Below, one piece after another: positions 25,033-34,643 of a stretch of DNA of 64,000 nt. The translations under genes were made by a program, and so were the position numbers. Under the pieces are notes generated by a model that searched no databases, was not told where the DNA came from, and saw only the letters and a list, made by a program, of their open reading frames with translations. This DNA is from Chitinophagales bacterium. Its GTDB lineage: Bacteria > Bacteroidota > Bacteroidia > Chitinophagales > UBA8649. Each line of letters opens with the position of its first letter. Positions within the stretch are counted from its first letter, which is position 1. The stretch spans positions 124,001 through 188,000 of the forward strand of contig JACJYS010000002.1 of assembly GCA_020635995.1 (NCBI GenBank), given 5' to 3'.

Positions 25033-25665
25033 CTATTTGTATTTAGCATAACCTGTTTCTGACAAAACAAATTCACTATCCGAAACTGTTTTTTCTGTTA
25101 CGCTCAATGTTTTTAATACATTTATTTCTGTACCATTATTAGCTATTAAGGTAGTGTTAACAGGAAATCCCACTTCTTTTTTTAAAGATAATGCTTGTAT
25201 TTCAACACTTTCTTTTAATAGTCCGTATAATGACTTTAAAGGAACATCAATATTTGGCAAATATTCTACGTTGTATTCCCCTTTTTCTCCTAAAACATTT
25301 AATGTTTTAGATGCTGTTCCATTATACTTGCTGTTTTTAATATCTCCTACGCTTATATTTCCCAAATTAGATGAAATATCTTGCTGCTTAACTTCGGCAT
25401 ATATGATTTTGCCGTCTTCATTTTTTACCTCATCGTTAAATACTATTACGTTATTTGTATTCAAGTTAGGTATAATAGTAACAGATTCTCCAGTAGGGGC
25501 TTTAATAATTAGTTTAATCTTATCGCCTTTTATAAACCAAGTTACGTTGCTCAATACACCTGTATTTTCCACAAGCATTTGTTGTTCTATTATCCCTTCA
25601 AAAGCAAACAGCTTTGCAAAAATAAATAAACTTAAAACTACAGTTGTTATTATATTCTTTTTCAT
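25033..25665 (-). CDS. Secreted protein, DUF4412-like
   Basis: A 210-residue exported protein with a signal peptide (ITTVVLSLFIFAKLFAF). The mature part resembles DUF4412-type periplasmic proteins (FEGIIEQQMLVEN, WFIKGDKIKLIIKAP, an internal lipoprotein-localisation-like beta fold). Function is unknown. It is the second gene after the minus-strand Gly-rich surface protein, 21 bp away, and both could share a transcript. Confidence 0.65.
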   Translation of the reverse strand: MKKNIITTVVLSLFIFAKLFAFEGIIEQQMLVENTGVLSNVTWFIKGDKIKLIIKAPTGESVTIIPNLNTNNVIVFNDEVKNEDGKIIYAEVKQQDISSNLGNISVGDIKNSKYNGTASKTLNVLGEKGEYNVEYLPNIDVPLKSLYGLLKESVEIQALSLKKEVGFPVNTTLIANNGTEINVLKTLSVTEKTVSDSEFVLSETGYAKYK

Positions 25666-25686
25666 AAATAAAAATTAAATATTAAA

Positions 25687-27150
25687 TTATGGTTGAACAG
25701 GACCTTTGATTAAGAAATTGGGTACTACTAAATCTTGTGTAGGTACATTATTAGTTTTTATAGCTATACCCGGTGCTCCACCTTGAGAAATTGGTAATGT
25801 ATAAGAAAATGTTTGATTTAGTAATGTTATATTTCCTATGATTGGAATACTTACAGAAACATTCACATTGGCACCTATGCTTCCTGCACCACTAGTGCCC
25901 GGCTGTCCAAAATCGCCACCATCGCCACCATTAAGGCTTACAAATGGCGTAACTGTAGCCGGACCCGCACTAAATGATGTAGAATAACTTAAAATACCAC
26001 CTACTCCCGGTATAGATGTTGGTCCTACTGTGGCATCTGTACCTAAATCTAATAATGAAGGACCTATTACTGTTCCGGACGAACCAGGAGAGTTTCCTGC
26101 CAAACCGCCAGAAGCACCACCGCCACCGGTAACACCGGCCTCCAATATAACCAATGTACCTACTATAGGTAAAGATGGAGTAGCTACAACTCCTCCAACA
26201 GAACCACCACCACCGCCACCGGAGTAAACACCACCCTGTAAGTCAAAGGTAGTTCTACAAGTAAGTTCCAAAGCATCTCCGCCTACTTCTCCAGGAGGAG
26301 CAAAACTTGGATTGGATATTAAGTTTGTTAAATTAGCACCATTTCCTCCTTTAGCATATATATATCCTTTGTTTCTTAAGCCTACATGAGAGTTGGGGTC
26401 TAACGAGCCCCAAGACATAGCATAATCATTAGTTGATGTGGCACTAATTTCTACATTTTGAGCTATATCAAGGACAACGCAAACAGGTGTGCCTACTCCC
26501 GGCAATGAAAAATCTGTTTGCAAATCTACATCTTGAAGTGGTGCTGCTATATTTACAAGAATACAAGGTTCTACTTCTACAGTTACACCTTGAAAGTAAA
26601 CATTTTGCCCACATACACTTTGAATTATCAATGGATAAGTGCCTGGTGGTGCCCAAATATTGGCATATACTTTTACTATTACTGTACCTACAGAATCTAT
26701 TATAGGATTTTCAACAGTAACAGACATTCCTTGTGGCAATGAAGCTAATACAGCCGTGGCTATACTATCTGTACCGTTTAATTTGGTAATATCTATTTCA
26801 AAATAAGCGGTATCATTTAAAGTTCTATCAATAGTGGCAAAACCTTGATTAACAGAAGAAATAAATTCACACTCTTGGCAGTTTTTTTGATACGCTTTTA
26901 ACCAACACTCATTATTATAGTAGTATATTAAACTATCTTCCGTATTATAAATTACTAAACCATTAGTAGGGTTTTGCATTGATGTCATTTGTGTGGTAGT
27001 AAGCCTGGGTAATAACAAACCTTTTTCATCTGAGAATAAATCTAATATAGCATTAGAATCTGGCTGTAAAATATTAATACCTACTTGAGCTTTAATAGTG
27101 CCAAATGCAAACAAGAGAAAGATGGAAAATGAGAGTAGTAATTTCTTCAT
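25687..27150 (-). CDS. Secreted Gly-rich surface protein
   Basis: A 487-residue protein with a signal peptide (FSIFLLFAFGTIKAQ) followed at once by the Bacteroidota surface-protein motif GINILQPDSNAILDL...KGLLLPRLTT...NPTNGLVIYNT. The central part (about 90-200) looks like bacterial Ig/cadherin-type beta domains. The last ~200 residues are extremely rich in Gly, Ser, Pro and Val, with a GGVYSGGGGGGSVGGV stretch. No clear T9SS sorting domain was seen at the C terminus. It is divergent from the T9SS cargo gene at 27245 and is probably displayed at the cell surface. Confidence 0.72.
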   Translation of the reverse strand: MKKLLLSFSIFLLFAFGTIKAQVGINILQPDSNAILDLFSDEKGLLLPRLTTTQMTSMQNPTNGLVIYNTEDSLIYYYNNECWLKAYQKNCQECEFISSVNQGFATIDRTLNDTAYFEIDITKLNGTDSIATAVLASLPQGMSVTVENPIIDSVGTVIVKVYANIWAPPGTYPLIIQSVCGQNVYFQGVTVEVEPCILVNIAAPLQDVDLQTDFSLPGVGTPVCVVLDIAQNVEISATSTNDYAMSWGSLDPNSHVGLRNKGYIYAKGGNGANLTNLISNPSFAPPGEVGGDALELTCRTTFDLQGGVYSGGGGGGSVGGVVATPSLPIVGTLVILEAGVTGGGGASGGLAGNSPGSSGTVIGPSLLDLGTDATVGPTSIPGVGGILSYSTSFSAGPATVTPFVSLNGGDGGDFGQPGTSGAGSIGANVNVSVSIPIIGNITLLNQTFSYTLPISQGGAPGIAIKTNNVPTQDLVVPNFLIKGPVQP

Positions 27151-27244
27151 GTTGTATAAAATTTGAACTTTAATTGTTAATTGGCTACTAAAGTAAAAAA
27201 AATTAATTACTTTTAACCAAAATTAAGTAATTATTTAAAATTGT

Positions 27245-28675
27245 ATGAAACAAATTTACATAATCATAGTCGTATTTTTCTCTTTTTACACAGTTTCTGT
27301 TAAGTCTCAAGATTTTTTGAGCAATAATAGTGGCTTAGTATCTATTAAAGATGGTGCTTTTATTTCTGTATTAGGCGATGTCTATTTGGAAAATAATGGC
27401 ATTTTTGATAATTCCGATACTATTTTCTTTACTAATGATTGGATTAACAATGCCGGAAACACAGGATTTAGCTCTATAGGAGAAGGTTTTGTTTATATGA
27501 TAGGCGAAGACCAAAGAATTAGAGGTGTTGACGAAACACATTTTTACAACCTACTTTTAAGAACTGGCGGTACTAAATTTGGCGATTTAGATGTTTATGT
27601 AGATGGATTTTTAGATTTAGCTTTCTTAGAAATGAACATGGACACCAACGTAGTATATGTTACCGACCCGGCATTGGATGCCACAAGAAATACTACGGGT
27701 TTTGTTAGTAGCTTAGAAAATGGTGGTATTTCCAGAGTAACTAATCAAAATGATGTTTATTTATTTCCTGTAGGTTCTACTATATATGATACTATATATA
27801 GACCCATAGAAATAACCACTACAGATGCCCCTCAAACTTACCGAGTGCGTTTTGCCGATACCGATGCTACTTATGAAGGCTACGACCGAGACAAACGTGC
27901 TTTATTAATTTGTGATATTAATGAAAACTATTACCATAAAATTTGGCAAGACATGGGAGCAGATAGTATAGATATTCGTTTTTTATACAAAAGTGCTGTT
28001 GACGGAACTAAATGGAACGATATAGTACATTGGAAAACTGTTCAAGAATGGCAACATGCTCCTGCCGACACTCAAATACTGGGTACTCCGTGGGATATTT
28101 TAGATGTATATAATTGGGGAGATTTTAGCACGCCTAACTATGCTTTGGCTCACACAAAACCTCACTATGCCGATGCCGGACCTGATACTACAATATATTT
28201 GTTAGATACCATTCAGCTACAAGCCAGCGGAGGAGATTTTTACACTTGGGAGCCTGCTTATCCTATTTCTTGTACTGATTGTAGTAATCCTTTATTTTGG
28301 CACGATAGCACTGCCACCATGTGGGTTTTAGTAGAAGACTTAGACAACTGTAAAGATATAGATAGCATAACGGTAACTGTAGATGAAAGAATGACACAAG
28401 AAGGGCCTTTTATTCCTTCGGGAATTTCGCCAAACGGAGATGGTGTTAATGATTTTTGGTACATTAGATGGCTATATAGATATCCAGATAATAGCGTAAC
28501 CATTTTAAACAGATGGGAAGATATTGTTTATCAAACCGATAATTATCAAAATGACTGGTATGGTACGTGGAACGGCAAGAAGCTACCAGAAGGAACATAC
28601 TTCTATATTCTTAAGATAAAAGAAAACGGAGAAGTAACACAAAATTATACCGGACCAATTACCATAATTGAATAA
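27245..28675 (+). CDS. T9SS cargo protein with gliding-motility C-terminal domain (CHU_C type)
   Basis: A 476-residue secreted protein. A signal peptide (IYIIIVVFFSFYTVSVKSQ) precedes a beta-rich body, an Ig-like/PKD-like segment containing ADAGPDTTIYLLDTIQLQAS, and a C-terminal gliding-motility-associated domain: IPSGISPNGDGVNDFWYI, then TILNRWEDIVYQTDNY and LPEGTYFYILKI. That domain is the type B sorting signal for the type IX secretion system. The next gene encodes a PorP/SprF protein, the usual partner of type B cargo, 19 bp downstream. Confidence 0.93.
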   Translation: MKQIYIIIVVFFSFYTVSVKSQDFLSNNSGLVSIKDGAFISVLGDVYLENNGIFDNSDTIFFTNDWINNAGNTGFSSIGEGFVYMIGEDQRIRGVDETHFYNLLLRTGGTKFGDLDVYVDGFLDLAFLEMNMDTNVVYVTDPALDATRNTTGFVSSLENGGISRVTNQNDVYLFPVGSTIYDTIYRPIEITTTDAPQTYRVRFADTDATYEGYDRDKRALLICDINENYYHKIWQDMGADSIDIRFLYKSAVDGTKWNDIVHWKTVQEWQHAPADTQILGTPWDILDVYNWGDFSTPNYALAHTKPHYADAGPDTTIYLLDTIQLQASGGDFYTWEPAYPISCTDCSNPLFWHDSTATMWVLVEDLDNCKDIDSITVTVDERMTQEGPFIPSGISPNGDGVNDFWYIRWLYRYPDNSVTILNRWEDIVYQTDNYQNDWYGTWNGKKLPEGTYFYILKIKENGEVTQNYTGPITIIE

Positions 28676-28694
28676 CTAATTAAAACCTATTATT

Positions 28695-29645
28695 ATGAAA
28701 AAACTTTTTACCTTTTCATTCATTTTACTAAGTTTTTCGTTAATTGCTCAGCAATTACCAGATTTTAGTTTATTTAGAGAAAATGCGTTTTTATATAATC
28801 CGGCAGTAGCAGGAACAGAACAAGCTTCAGTAATTAATTTGTCTGCCAGAAAACAATGGACTAACATTAAAAGGTCGCCATTAACCGTTACCGCTTCATT
28901 CCATACTAGTTTACCTAATAAAAACATTGGCTTAGGAGCTATTATTTTTAATGATTTTATAGGTCCTACAAATTATACAGGCTTAACCGGCTCTTTTGCA
29001 TACAATTTAGTTCTATCAAGAGATTTAAGAGGTGTAAGTCATTACAAAGTTCTGTCTTTCGGATTGGCGGCCAGCATTGTTCAGTACAGAATTAATGGGA
29101 ACCAAATAGATTTAGACCAACCCAATGATAACGCCATATTAAACGGAAAATCATCTCAGTTTTTCCCAGATGCAGCTTTTGGAGTGTATTATAAAAGTAG
29201 AACACTTTTTGCCAGCGTTTCTATTCCTCAATTATTGCACTTAAATGTACCTTTTAAAGGAGATAATGGACAAAAAACTAAGTTTAAGAAAATGCAGCAT
29301 TACTATGCAATGTTTGGTGGCAGAATTTTCTTTGGCAAAGATAAAGTTACACAAGAATCTAAAGACAAATTTTATTTAGAACCTGCATTTAACTTCCACT
29401 ACGTTATAGGAAGTATTCCTCAGGCTATGATTTCTGCCCGATTTGCCATGAAAGATGTATTTTTTGTTGGTTTAGGTTATAGAAGTATTCAAAATATGAT
29501 GATGGAAGGAGGCTTTACCATTAAAAAGCAATTCAGCATATTTTATTCTTACGATATGGCTTTTGGAAGTGTGCGTAAAGATGCCGGACAAGTACACGAA
29601 GTAGGATTAAAATACAAATTCAATAAAAATTTAGGTTCTTTTTAA
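28695..29645 (+). CDS. PorP/SprF family T9SS outer-membrane protein
   Basis: A 316-residue PorP/SprF protein, an outer-membrane barrel that supports secretion and anchoring of CHU_C-type T9SS cargo. It has a signal peptide, then the family hallmark LFRENAFLYNPAVAGT, ARKQWTNIKRSPLTVTASFH and later repeated barrel strands. Because it follows a CHU_C cargo gene at once, it is likely a dedicated SprF for that protein. Its last codons overlap the 3' end of the convergent cytochrome gene by 4 bp. Confidence 0.93.
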   Translation: MKKLFTFSFILLSFSLIAQQLPDFSLFRENAFLYNPAVAGTEQASVINLSARKQWTNIKRSPLTVTASFHTSLPNKNIGLGAIIFNDFIGPTNYTGLTGSFAYNLVLSRDLRGVSHYKVLSFGLAASIVQYRINGNQIDLDQPNDNAILNGKSSQFFPDAAFGVYYKSRTLFASVSIPQLLHLNVPFKGDNGQKTKFKKMQHYYAMFGGRIFFGKDKVTQESKDKFYLEPAFNFHYVIGSIPQAMISARFAMKDVFFVGLGYRSIQNMMMEGGFTIKKQFSIFYSYDMAFGSVRKDAGQVHEVGLKYKFNKNLGSF

Positions 29646-30052
29646 TGGCACTGTTCCATTAACTGCTTTATCTCTTTTTGATTATAAAACTTTTTCTCTT
29701 TAGTAAATTTCTTGCTAATGTAATTAGTGATATTTAATATCTCTATTTCCGTTAAATCTTTAAGCGGTAGCATTTCTTCGGCATATACAACCCCATTTAC
29801 TTCAATAGTATCTTTTAAACCATTGGTAATAATACAAGGTACGCTGTTCATGTTATTTTCAAGCCAATCGGAAGCGAGAGGTGGTAATAATTTTTCAAAA
29901 CCTTCGCCATTATTGCCGTGGCAAGTAGCACAGTGTGTTTTATAAGAAATAGCTCCACTATCTTTAGCTAAAGCATTTATAGATTTAGATAACAACCAAA
30001 ACCCTAAAATAGCAACTACGGCAACTATAGCTGTTTTTTTCCTACCTTTCAT
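29642..30052 (-). CDS. Membrane-anchored c-type cytochrome
   Basis: A 136-residue protein with an N-terminal membrane anchor (TAIVAVVAILGFWLLSKSI) and one haem-binding site, THCATCHGNNGEG (CxxCH). A downstream methionine in YAEEMLPLKDL is the probable axial ligand. It is in the periplasm. Its start overlaps the end of the SCO gene, so the pair is likely translated together and may serve cytochrome oxidase assembly or electron delivery. Confidence 0.9.
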   Translation of the reverse strand: MKGRKKTAIVAVVAILGFWLLSKSINALAKDSGAISYKTHCATCHGNNGEGFEKLLPPLASDWLENNMNSVPCIITNGLKDTIEVNGVVYAEEMLPLKDLTEIEILNITNYISKKFTKEKKFYNQKEIKQLMEQCH

Positions 30053-30644
30053 CTAATAATACGTGTATATCATCTATTATTTTAGGAATTTCTTCATCTC
30101 TCGTGCCGTCATAATAACCCCTTATGTATTTATTTTTATCTACAAGCAAAAAATAACCATTATGCTCAAATCCTCCGGGAACAGTACTATCTTCATAAGC
30201 CAAAATAGAGAAAAATTTAGCTAAATCATAAATATCGTCTTTCTCTCCCGTTACAAAATGCCATGTATCATTATCCTCTATTCCCGATTTTAAGGCATAA
30301 GCATTCAGCTGCTCTACAGTATCTCTTTTAGGGTCTATAGAAACCGACATTATTTTCACATCTCCATTTTCTTTAAATTCTTTATAAACATCAACCATGT
30401 TTTTAGTCATTATGGGGCAAATAGAAGGGCAAGAAGTAAAGAAAAAATCTACCACATAAATATCATCTTTAAATGTTTCGGCACTTACAGCCTCATTTTT
30501 TTGGTCGGTAAAATTAAATGCAGGAACTTGTTGCGTTACCGATTCTCCATTTATTACTTTTTTGCCATAAAAAGGCAACTCTTTTTTTTGGCTACAAGAA
30601 TACAACAATAAAAAGGCAATAGTTATAAAGGCTAAATTTTTCAT
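30042..30644 (-). CDS. SCO family copper chaperone lipoprotein
   Basis: A 200-residue SCO1/SenC protein. A lipobox (LLLYSC) marks a lipoprotein, and the thioredoxin-like domain has the copper-binding CxxxC motif CPSIC in FFTSCPSICPIMT with the distal histidine in FEHNGYFLLVD. SCO proteins deliver copper to the CuA site of cytochrome c oxidase or act as thiol reductants. The adjacent cytochrome c gene supports a respiratory role. Confidence 0.93.
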   Translation of the reverse strand: MKNLAFITIAFLLLYSCSQKKELPFYGKKVINGESVTQQVPAFNFTDQKNEAVSAETFKDDIYVVDFFFTSCPSICPIMTKNMVDVYKEFKENGDVKIMSVSIDPKRDTVEQLNAYALKSGIEDNDTWHFVTGEKDDIYDLAKFFSILAYEDSTVPGGFEHNGYFLLVDKNKYIRGYYDGTRDEEIPKIIDDIHVLLDER

Positions 30645-30749
30645 AGTTTCTAATTAAAATGCAAAGTTCGCAAAAGTTACATTCAAAAACCTTTAAAACT
30701 ATTTTTAAAATAAGAAATAGTAATCTTTTTTAACTAATTTAGCTTCATT

Positions 30750-32645
30750 ATGACAAGAAAAATTATTTTAAATCTATTTTTATACAGTTTGTTGTTTGTT
30801 CAGTTTAGCAATGCTCAAAATGAACACACGTTTAATTATGCAAGACAAAACACTATTAATTTAAGCAACCAAGGAGTAGCGTGGCAAGCCAATGTGTTTT
30901 CTACAGAAGCTGCCTATCCCGGCTCAGATTCATACAGAGCTTATTTACAGCAACTCAAAATGCTTAGATACGATGGCGTGGAAAGAGGTGGTAGTAAAAA
31001 ATATACAGTAAAGAAAACTACAAGTGAAACGCCTATAAAATCTACGGGTTTTAAGGCTAATAATTTTGGTGGCATACCTAATGATAATGATTTGGCTATT
31101 TCTAATGACGGAAAAATAGTTTCTGTAACCAACTCTACCATGAATGTATATGATGAAAGTGGAACGGAATTATTGGTAGTTGATTTACAAGATTTTGCCG
31201 ATTCTTTAGCTTTAAATGGAAGTTCATACGACCCAAAAGTAATATACGACCCAGACGAAGACCGTTTTATAATGGTGTTTTTAAATGGGAATGATGCTAC
31301 TCAAACATCAATAGTGTTAGCTTTTTCTCAAACTAACGACCCTACTCAAAACTGGAATTTATACTACTTAGCAGGCAATCCCTTTAATAATAATGCTTGG
31401 TCCGATTTTCCAATGATAGCCATAACTAAACAAGATTTTTATGTAACGGTTAATCATATTAATTCAGACTCGGCTTCTTGGCAAACTGGTTTTATGCAAA
31501 GCGTAATTTGGCAAGTACAAAAAGCCGAAGGCTACAATGGCAATACCATAACAAGCAAAGTGCATAACAACATAAAATACAACAATAGATTTATCAGAAA
31601 TTTAATGCCCGTAAAAGGTGGTTTTGACATTAAAAATGAAGAAATGTATTTTGTTTCTAACAGAAATTTTGACCTTGAAAACGACACGTTCTTTTTAGTG
31701 CATATTCCGCAATCTTTGAGTAGCAATGCCAATGTGGGATATACTACCCAAGCTGTATTAGCTAATAATGTTTATGGTTTGCCACCCAATGCCCGACAAA
31801 CTAACAATACTTTTTTACAAACAAATGATGCCCGCCCACTTAGTGGCTTTATAGAAAACGGCATTATTAATTTTGTAGGAAATACTGTAGATACCGCTTC
31901 TAATTTAGCAAGTATTTATCACGCCAAATTAAGTGTAATGAATACCAATTTATTTGTTGATTTGCATATAATAAGCGATACAATTATTGAGTATGGCTAC
32001 CCAAATATCTCTTTTACGGGATTTTCTAATTTTGACGAACAAGCCATTATTTCTTTTAATCATACTTCTATTGATAGTTTCCCGGGTATGTCTGCTATTT
32101 TTTATGATGTAAATGATGGCTACTCTGAAAGACTACATTTAAAAAGTGGTAATACTTTTGTAAACCTAATAAGCGGAAATAATGAACGCTGGGGAGATTA
32201 TAGCGGTAGCCAAAAAAGATACAATAAACCTGGCGAAGTATGGATAAGTGGCTTTGTAGGGAAATATTTAACTTCCGGTATTAGCAGAAACAGGCACGAA
32301 ACTTACGTTTATAAACTGGCTACTCCAGATAGCACTTATTTAACAGACAGCACACTTAATACTATAAGTAATAATATTGCTCAATCAAGTGCTAAAATTT
32401 ATCCTAATCCTGTAAATGACAACCACATTTTTATTGATTTTGAAAGTGAAATTGCTCAAAATGTTAGTTTCTATGTATATACTGTAGATGGAAAAATAAT
32501 AGATAAAATAATAACCGATAAAGTGAAAAAAGGCAAAAATACTTTAACATTATCTACACAAAAATTAACAACAGGTGTTTACCTTATAAAGGCAACAGAC
32601 CAAAATAATAATCTTATTTTTACAAGCAAAATAATTAAAAACTAA
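30750..32645 (+). CDS. Secreted protein with T9SS type A sorting domain
   Basis: A 631-residue exported protein. A signal peptide (LNLFLYSLLFVQFSNAQ) precedes a large beta-propeller-like body; KVIYDPDEDRFIMVFL and AFSQTNDPTQNWNLY recur in Bacteroidota surface propeller proteins. The C terminus carries a type A sorting domain: AKIYPNPVNDNHIFIDF, VYTVDGKIID, LTTGVYLIKA and a terminal basic segment. It should be exported and anchored by the T9SS. Ligand and activity are unknown. Confidence 0.9.
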   Translation: MTRKIILNLFLYSLLFVQFSNAQNEHTFNYARQNTINLSNQGVAWQANVFSTEAAYPGSDSYRAYLQQLKMLRYDGVERGGSKKYTVKKTTSETPIKSTGFKANNFGGIPNDNDLAISNDGKIVSVTNSTMNVYDESGTELLVVDLQDFADSLALNGSSYDPKVIYDPDEDRFIMVFLNGNDATQTSIVLAFSQTNDPTQNWNLYYLAGNPFNNNAWSDFPMIAITKQDFYVTVNHINSDSASWQTGFMQSVIWQVQKAEGYNGNTITSKVHNNIKYNNRFIRNLMPVKGGFDIKNEEMYFVSNRNFDLENDTFFLVHIPQSLSSNANVGYTTQAVLANNVYGLPPNARQTNNTFLQTNDARPLSGFIENGIINFVGNTVDTASNLASIYHAKLSVMNTNLFVDLHIISDTIIEYGYPNISFTGFSNFDEQAIISFNHTSIDSFPGMSAIFYDVNDGYSERLHLKSGNTFVNLISGNNERWGDYSGSQKRYNKPGEVWISGFVGKYLTSGISRNRHETYVYKLATPDSTYLTDSTLNTISNNIAQSSAKIYPNPVNDNHIFIDFESEIAQNVSFYVYTVDGKIIDKIITDKVKKGKNTLTLSTQKLTTGVYLIKATDQNNNLIFTSKIIKN

Positions 32646-32648
32646 GCT

Positions 32649-33914
32649 TTGGTTTGGCTTAAAATATCAATAGAAAGCATAATTCTTGCCATTAAAGAAT
32701 TGCTTAGCAATAAATTTAGAGCTTTTCTTTCTTTGTTGGGTATTTCTATAGCTATACTTTGCTTAATTTCTGTTTTTGCGGCAGTAGATTCTTTAGAAAA
32801 AAACCTACGCAGTAGCGTTGACAGCTTAGGAAGCAACATTATTTATATAAATAAATGGCCCTGGCTAATGGTAGAAGATTATCCTTGGTGGAAATTTGTG
32901 CAACGCCCGGAAGTTTCAAGAGAAGATTATTTTGCTTTAAATGGAAATGTAAAAACAGCCGAAGCACTTGCATTATGGCGATGGGTGCAAATGGCAACAG
33001 TACAATACAAAGATAACCAGCTTGAAGAAATAAGCATTTTTGGTGTTACTAAAGATTATATTAAAGTTCGCGATATGAGTTTTTCGGCAGGAAGATATTT
33101 TAGCGACTTGGAATTTAACTCCACTCAAAATGGCGTGCTAATAGGACACGAAATTGCAGAGTTCTTTTTTGACACACCTCAAAAAGCCATAGGCAAAAAG
33201 ATAAAATATGCCGGCATAGAACTAAAAGTTGTAGGCGTAATGGCTAAGGAAGGTCAAGATGTGCTGGGTATTAATGCCAATTTTGGATTGGATAATACTA
33301 TGTATATTACCGATAAATTTGCCGATAGCAATTTAAACCCTCCTTTTGAGTCGGGGCCATCTATTTTAGCCAAAGCAAAACCCGGTGTTTCGCTTGAAGA
33401 ATTAGAAGCAGAGCTTGTAGGACGGATGCGTATAGCACGTAAACTTTCTCCTAAGCAAGATGATAATTTCTCTTTAAACAAAATTAGCCTTATAACGGGC
33501 GTTTTTGACCAAGTTTTTAGTTTTATTTATGTTGCAGGATTTGTTATTGGCATTTTTTCGCTAATTGTGGGAGCTTTTGGTGTAGCCAATATTATGTTTG
33601 TAAGTGTAAGGGAAAGAACTAACATTATTGGAATAAAAAAAGCTTTGGGAGCAAAAAAAATCTACATTCTTTTAGAGTTTATTATTGAAGCTATAATTTT
33701 ATGTTTAGTCGGTGGATTGTTGGGTTTATTTGCTGTTTTCTCTTTATTTTTCATTATAAATATAGCCATGCAAGGTAGCGAATTAAACTTTCAAATATCG
33801 CTGTTCAATTTAGGTTTAGGTTTATTTATATCTATAAGTGTAGGTTTGCTGGCAGGTATTATTCCCGCAGTAATGGCTGCCAATATGAAACCCGTAGATG
33901 CTATTAGAAGCTAA
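32649..33914 (+). CDS. ABC transporter permease, MacB/FtsX family
   Basis: A 421-residue FtsX-type permease: one N-terminal transmembrane helix, a ~230-residue periplasmic MacB-type domain and three C-terminal helices ending PAVMAANMKPVDAIRS, the conserved C-terminal motif. Helices are visible at about 24-45, 286-310, 340-365 and 385-405. Start appears to be TTG at 32649 (MVWLKISIES), as no ATG precedes the first helix. No ATP-binding partner is adjacent. It begins 3 bp after the T9SS cargo gene and may export an envelope component. Confidence 0.9.
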   Translation: MVWLKISIESIILAIKELLSNKFRAFLSLLGISIAILCLISVFAAVDSLEKNLRSSVDSLGSNIIYINKWPWLMVEDYPWWKFVQRPEVSREDYFALNGNVKTAEALALWRWVQMATVQYKDNQLEEISIFGVTKDYIKVRDMSFSAGRYFSDLEFNSTQNGVLIGHEIAEFFFDTPQKAIGKKIKYAGIELKVVGVMAKEGQDVLGINANFGLDNTMYITDKFADSNLNPPFESGPSILAKAKPGVSLEELEAELVGRMRIARKLSPKQDDNFSLNKISLITGVFDQVFSFIYVAGFVIGIFSLIVGAFGVANIMFVSVRERTNIIGIKKALGAKKIYILLEFIIEAIILCLVGGLLGLFAVFSLFFIINIAMQGSELNFQISLFNLGLGLFISISVGLLAGIIPAVMAANMKPVDAIRS

Positions 33915-33928
33915 TAACCTGAGTTCGG

Positions 33929-34642
33929 TTAATATCTTCTTTGTTTGCCGGCTATTAAAATTCCAAAAGTAACTTGCCCTAAAGGGAAAGCAATAAAATC
34001 AGTTGAAATTATGGCGTCATTATTATTGGCTATAGCATCGGCTGGCAACCCTATGTTTTTAGCATGTCTAAAATACATACCTAAGCCTGCTGTCAATTCA
34101 AATCCTACTTTTTTATTAGGCTTTAACATTTGAAAACCAAATTTAGGGATTAAACTGTATGCTTGAATTAATCTGTGATAATCCATAGCTTCGTAGTACG
34201 AGCCATTGTGCCTGCTTACATATTCATCTTTATGTATCTCAAATTTAGTTTTGTAAAACAAAGCAGGTGTTATAAATATTCCGGTTTTCACATTTCTGGC
34301 AAAATAGATTCTTGGCTCTAAGCCGACTTTAAATCCATGAAAATCATAATTGCTTAATTGATTGTACGCAGGATTCAAATAATTATTAGTATAACCCACC
34401 ATGGTATAAATACCAAATTTTTTATTAATACTTTGCTCAAAACCAACATTTAAACTTGGCGTAGCAAAATCTAACAAAGAAGTAAAAGGAATAGTGAAAG
34501 CGTGCTTAAAAAATGGACTTTCTACTTTGCCATTTTCTTTCAATTCTGGTATAGCAAAACTATCCATATCTTTTTGCTCATAGTCTTGAGCGTTTATAGC
34601 AGTAGCTACAACTATAAAAAATAAAAATATTAACTTTTTCAT
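33929..34642 (-). CDS. Outer-membrane beta-barrel protein, unknown
   Basis: A 237-residue protein with a signal peptide (KKLIFLFFIVVATAINAQ) and a barrel-like pattern of alternating aromatic residues (GIYTMVGYTNNYLNP, FHGFKVGLEPRIYF), consistent with a small porin-like OMP. It is not identified further. The gene lies 2 bp downstream of an LVIVD lipoprotein gene on the same strand, forming an apparent three-gene unit. Confidence 0.68.
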   Translation of the reverse strand: MKKLIFLFFIVVATAINAQDYEQKDMDSFAIPELKENGKVESPFFKHAFTIPFTSLLDFATPSLNVGFEQSINKKFGIYTMVGYTNNYLNPAYNQLSNYDFHGFKVGLEPRIYFARNVKTGIFITPALFYKTKFEIHKDEYVSRHNGSYYEAMDYHRLIQAYSLIPKFGFQMLKPNKKVGFELTAGLGMYFRHAKNIGLPADAIANNNDAIISTDFIAFPLGQVTFGILIAGKQRRY

Positions 34643-34643
34643 T

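Noticed and set aside
26030..26227. Plus-strand proline-rich frame
   Set aside because: It is the complement of the Gly-rich codons of the surface protein gene.
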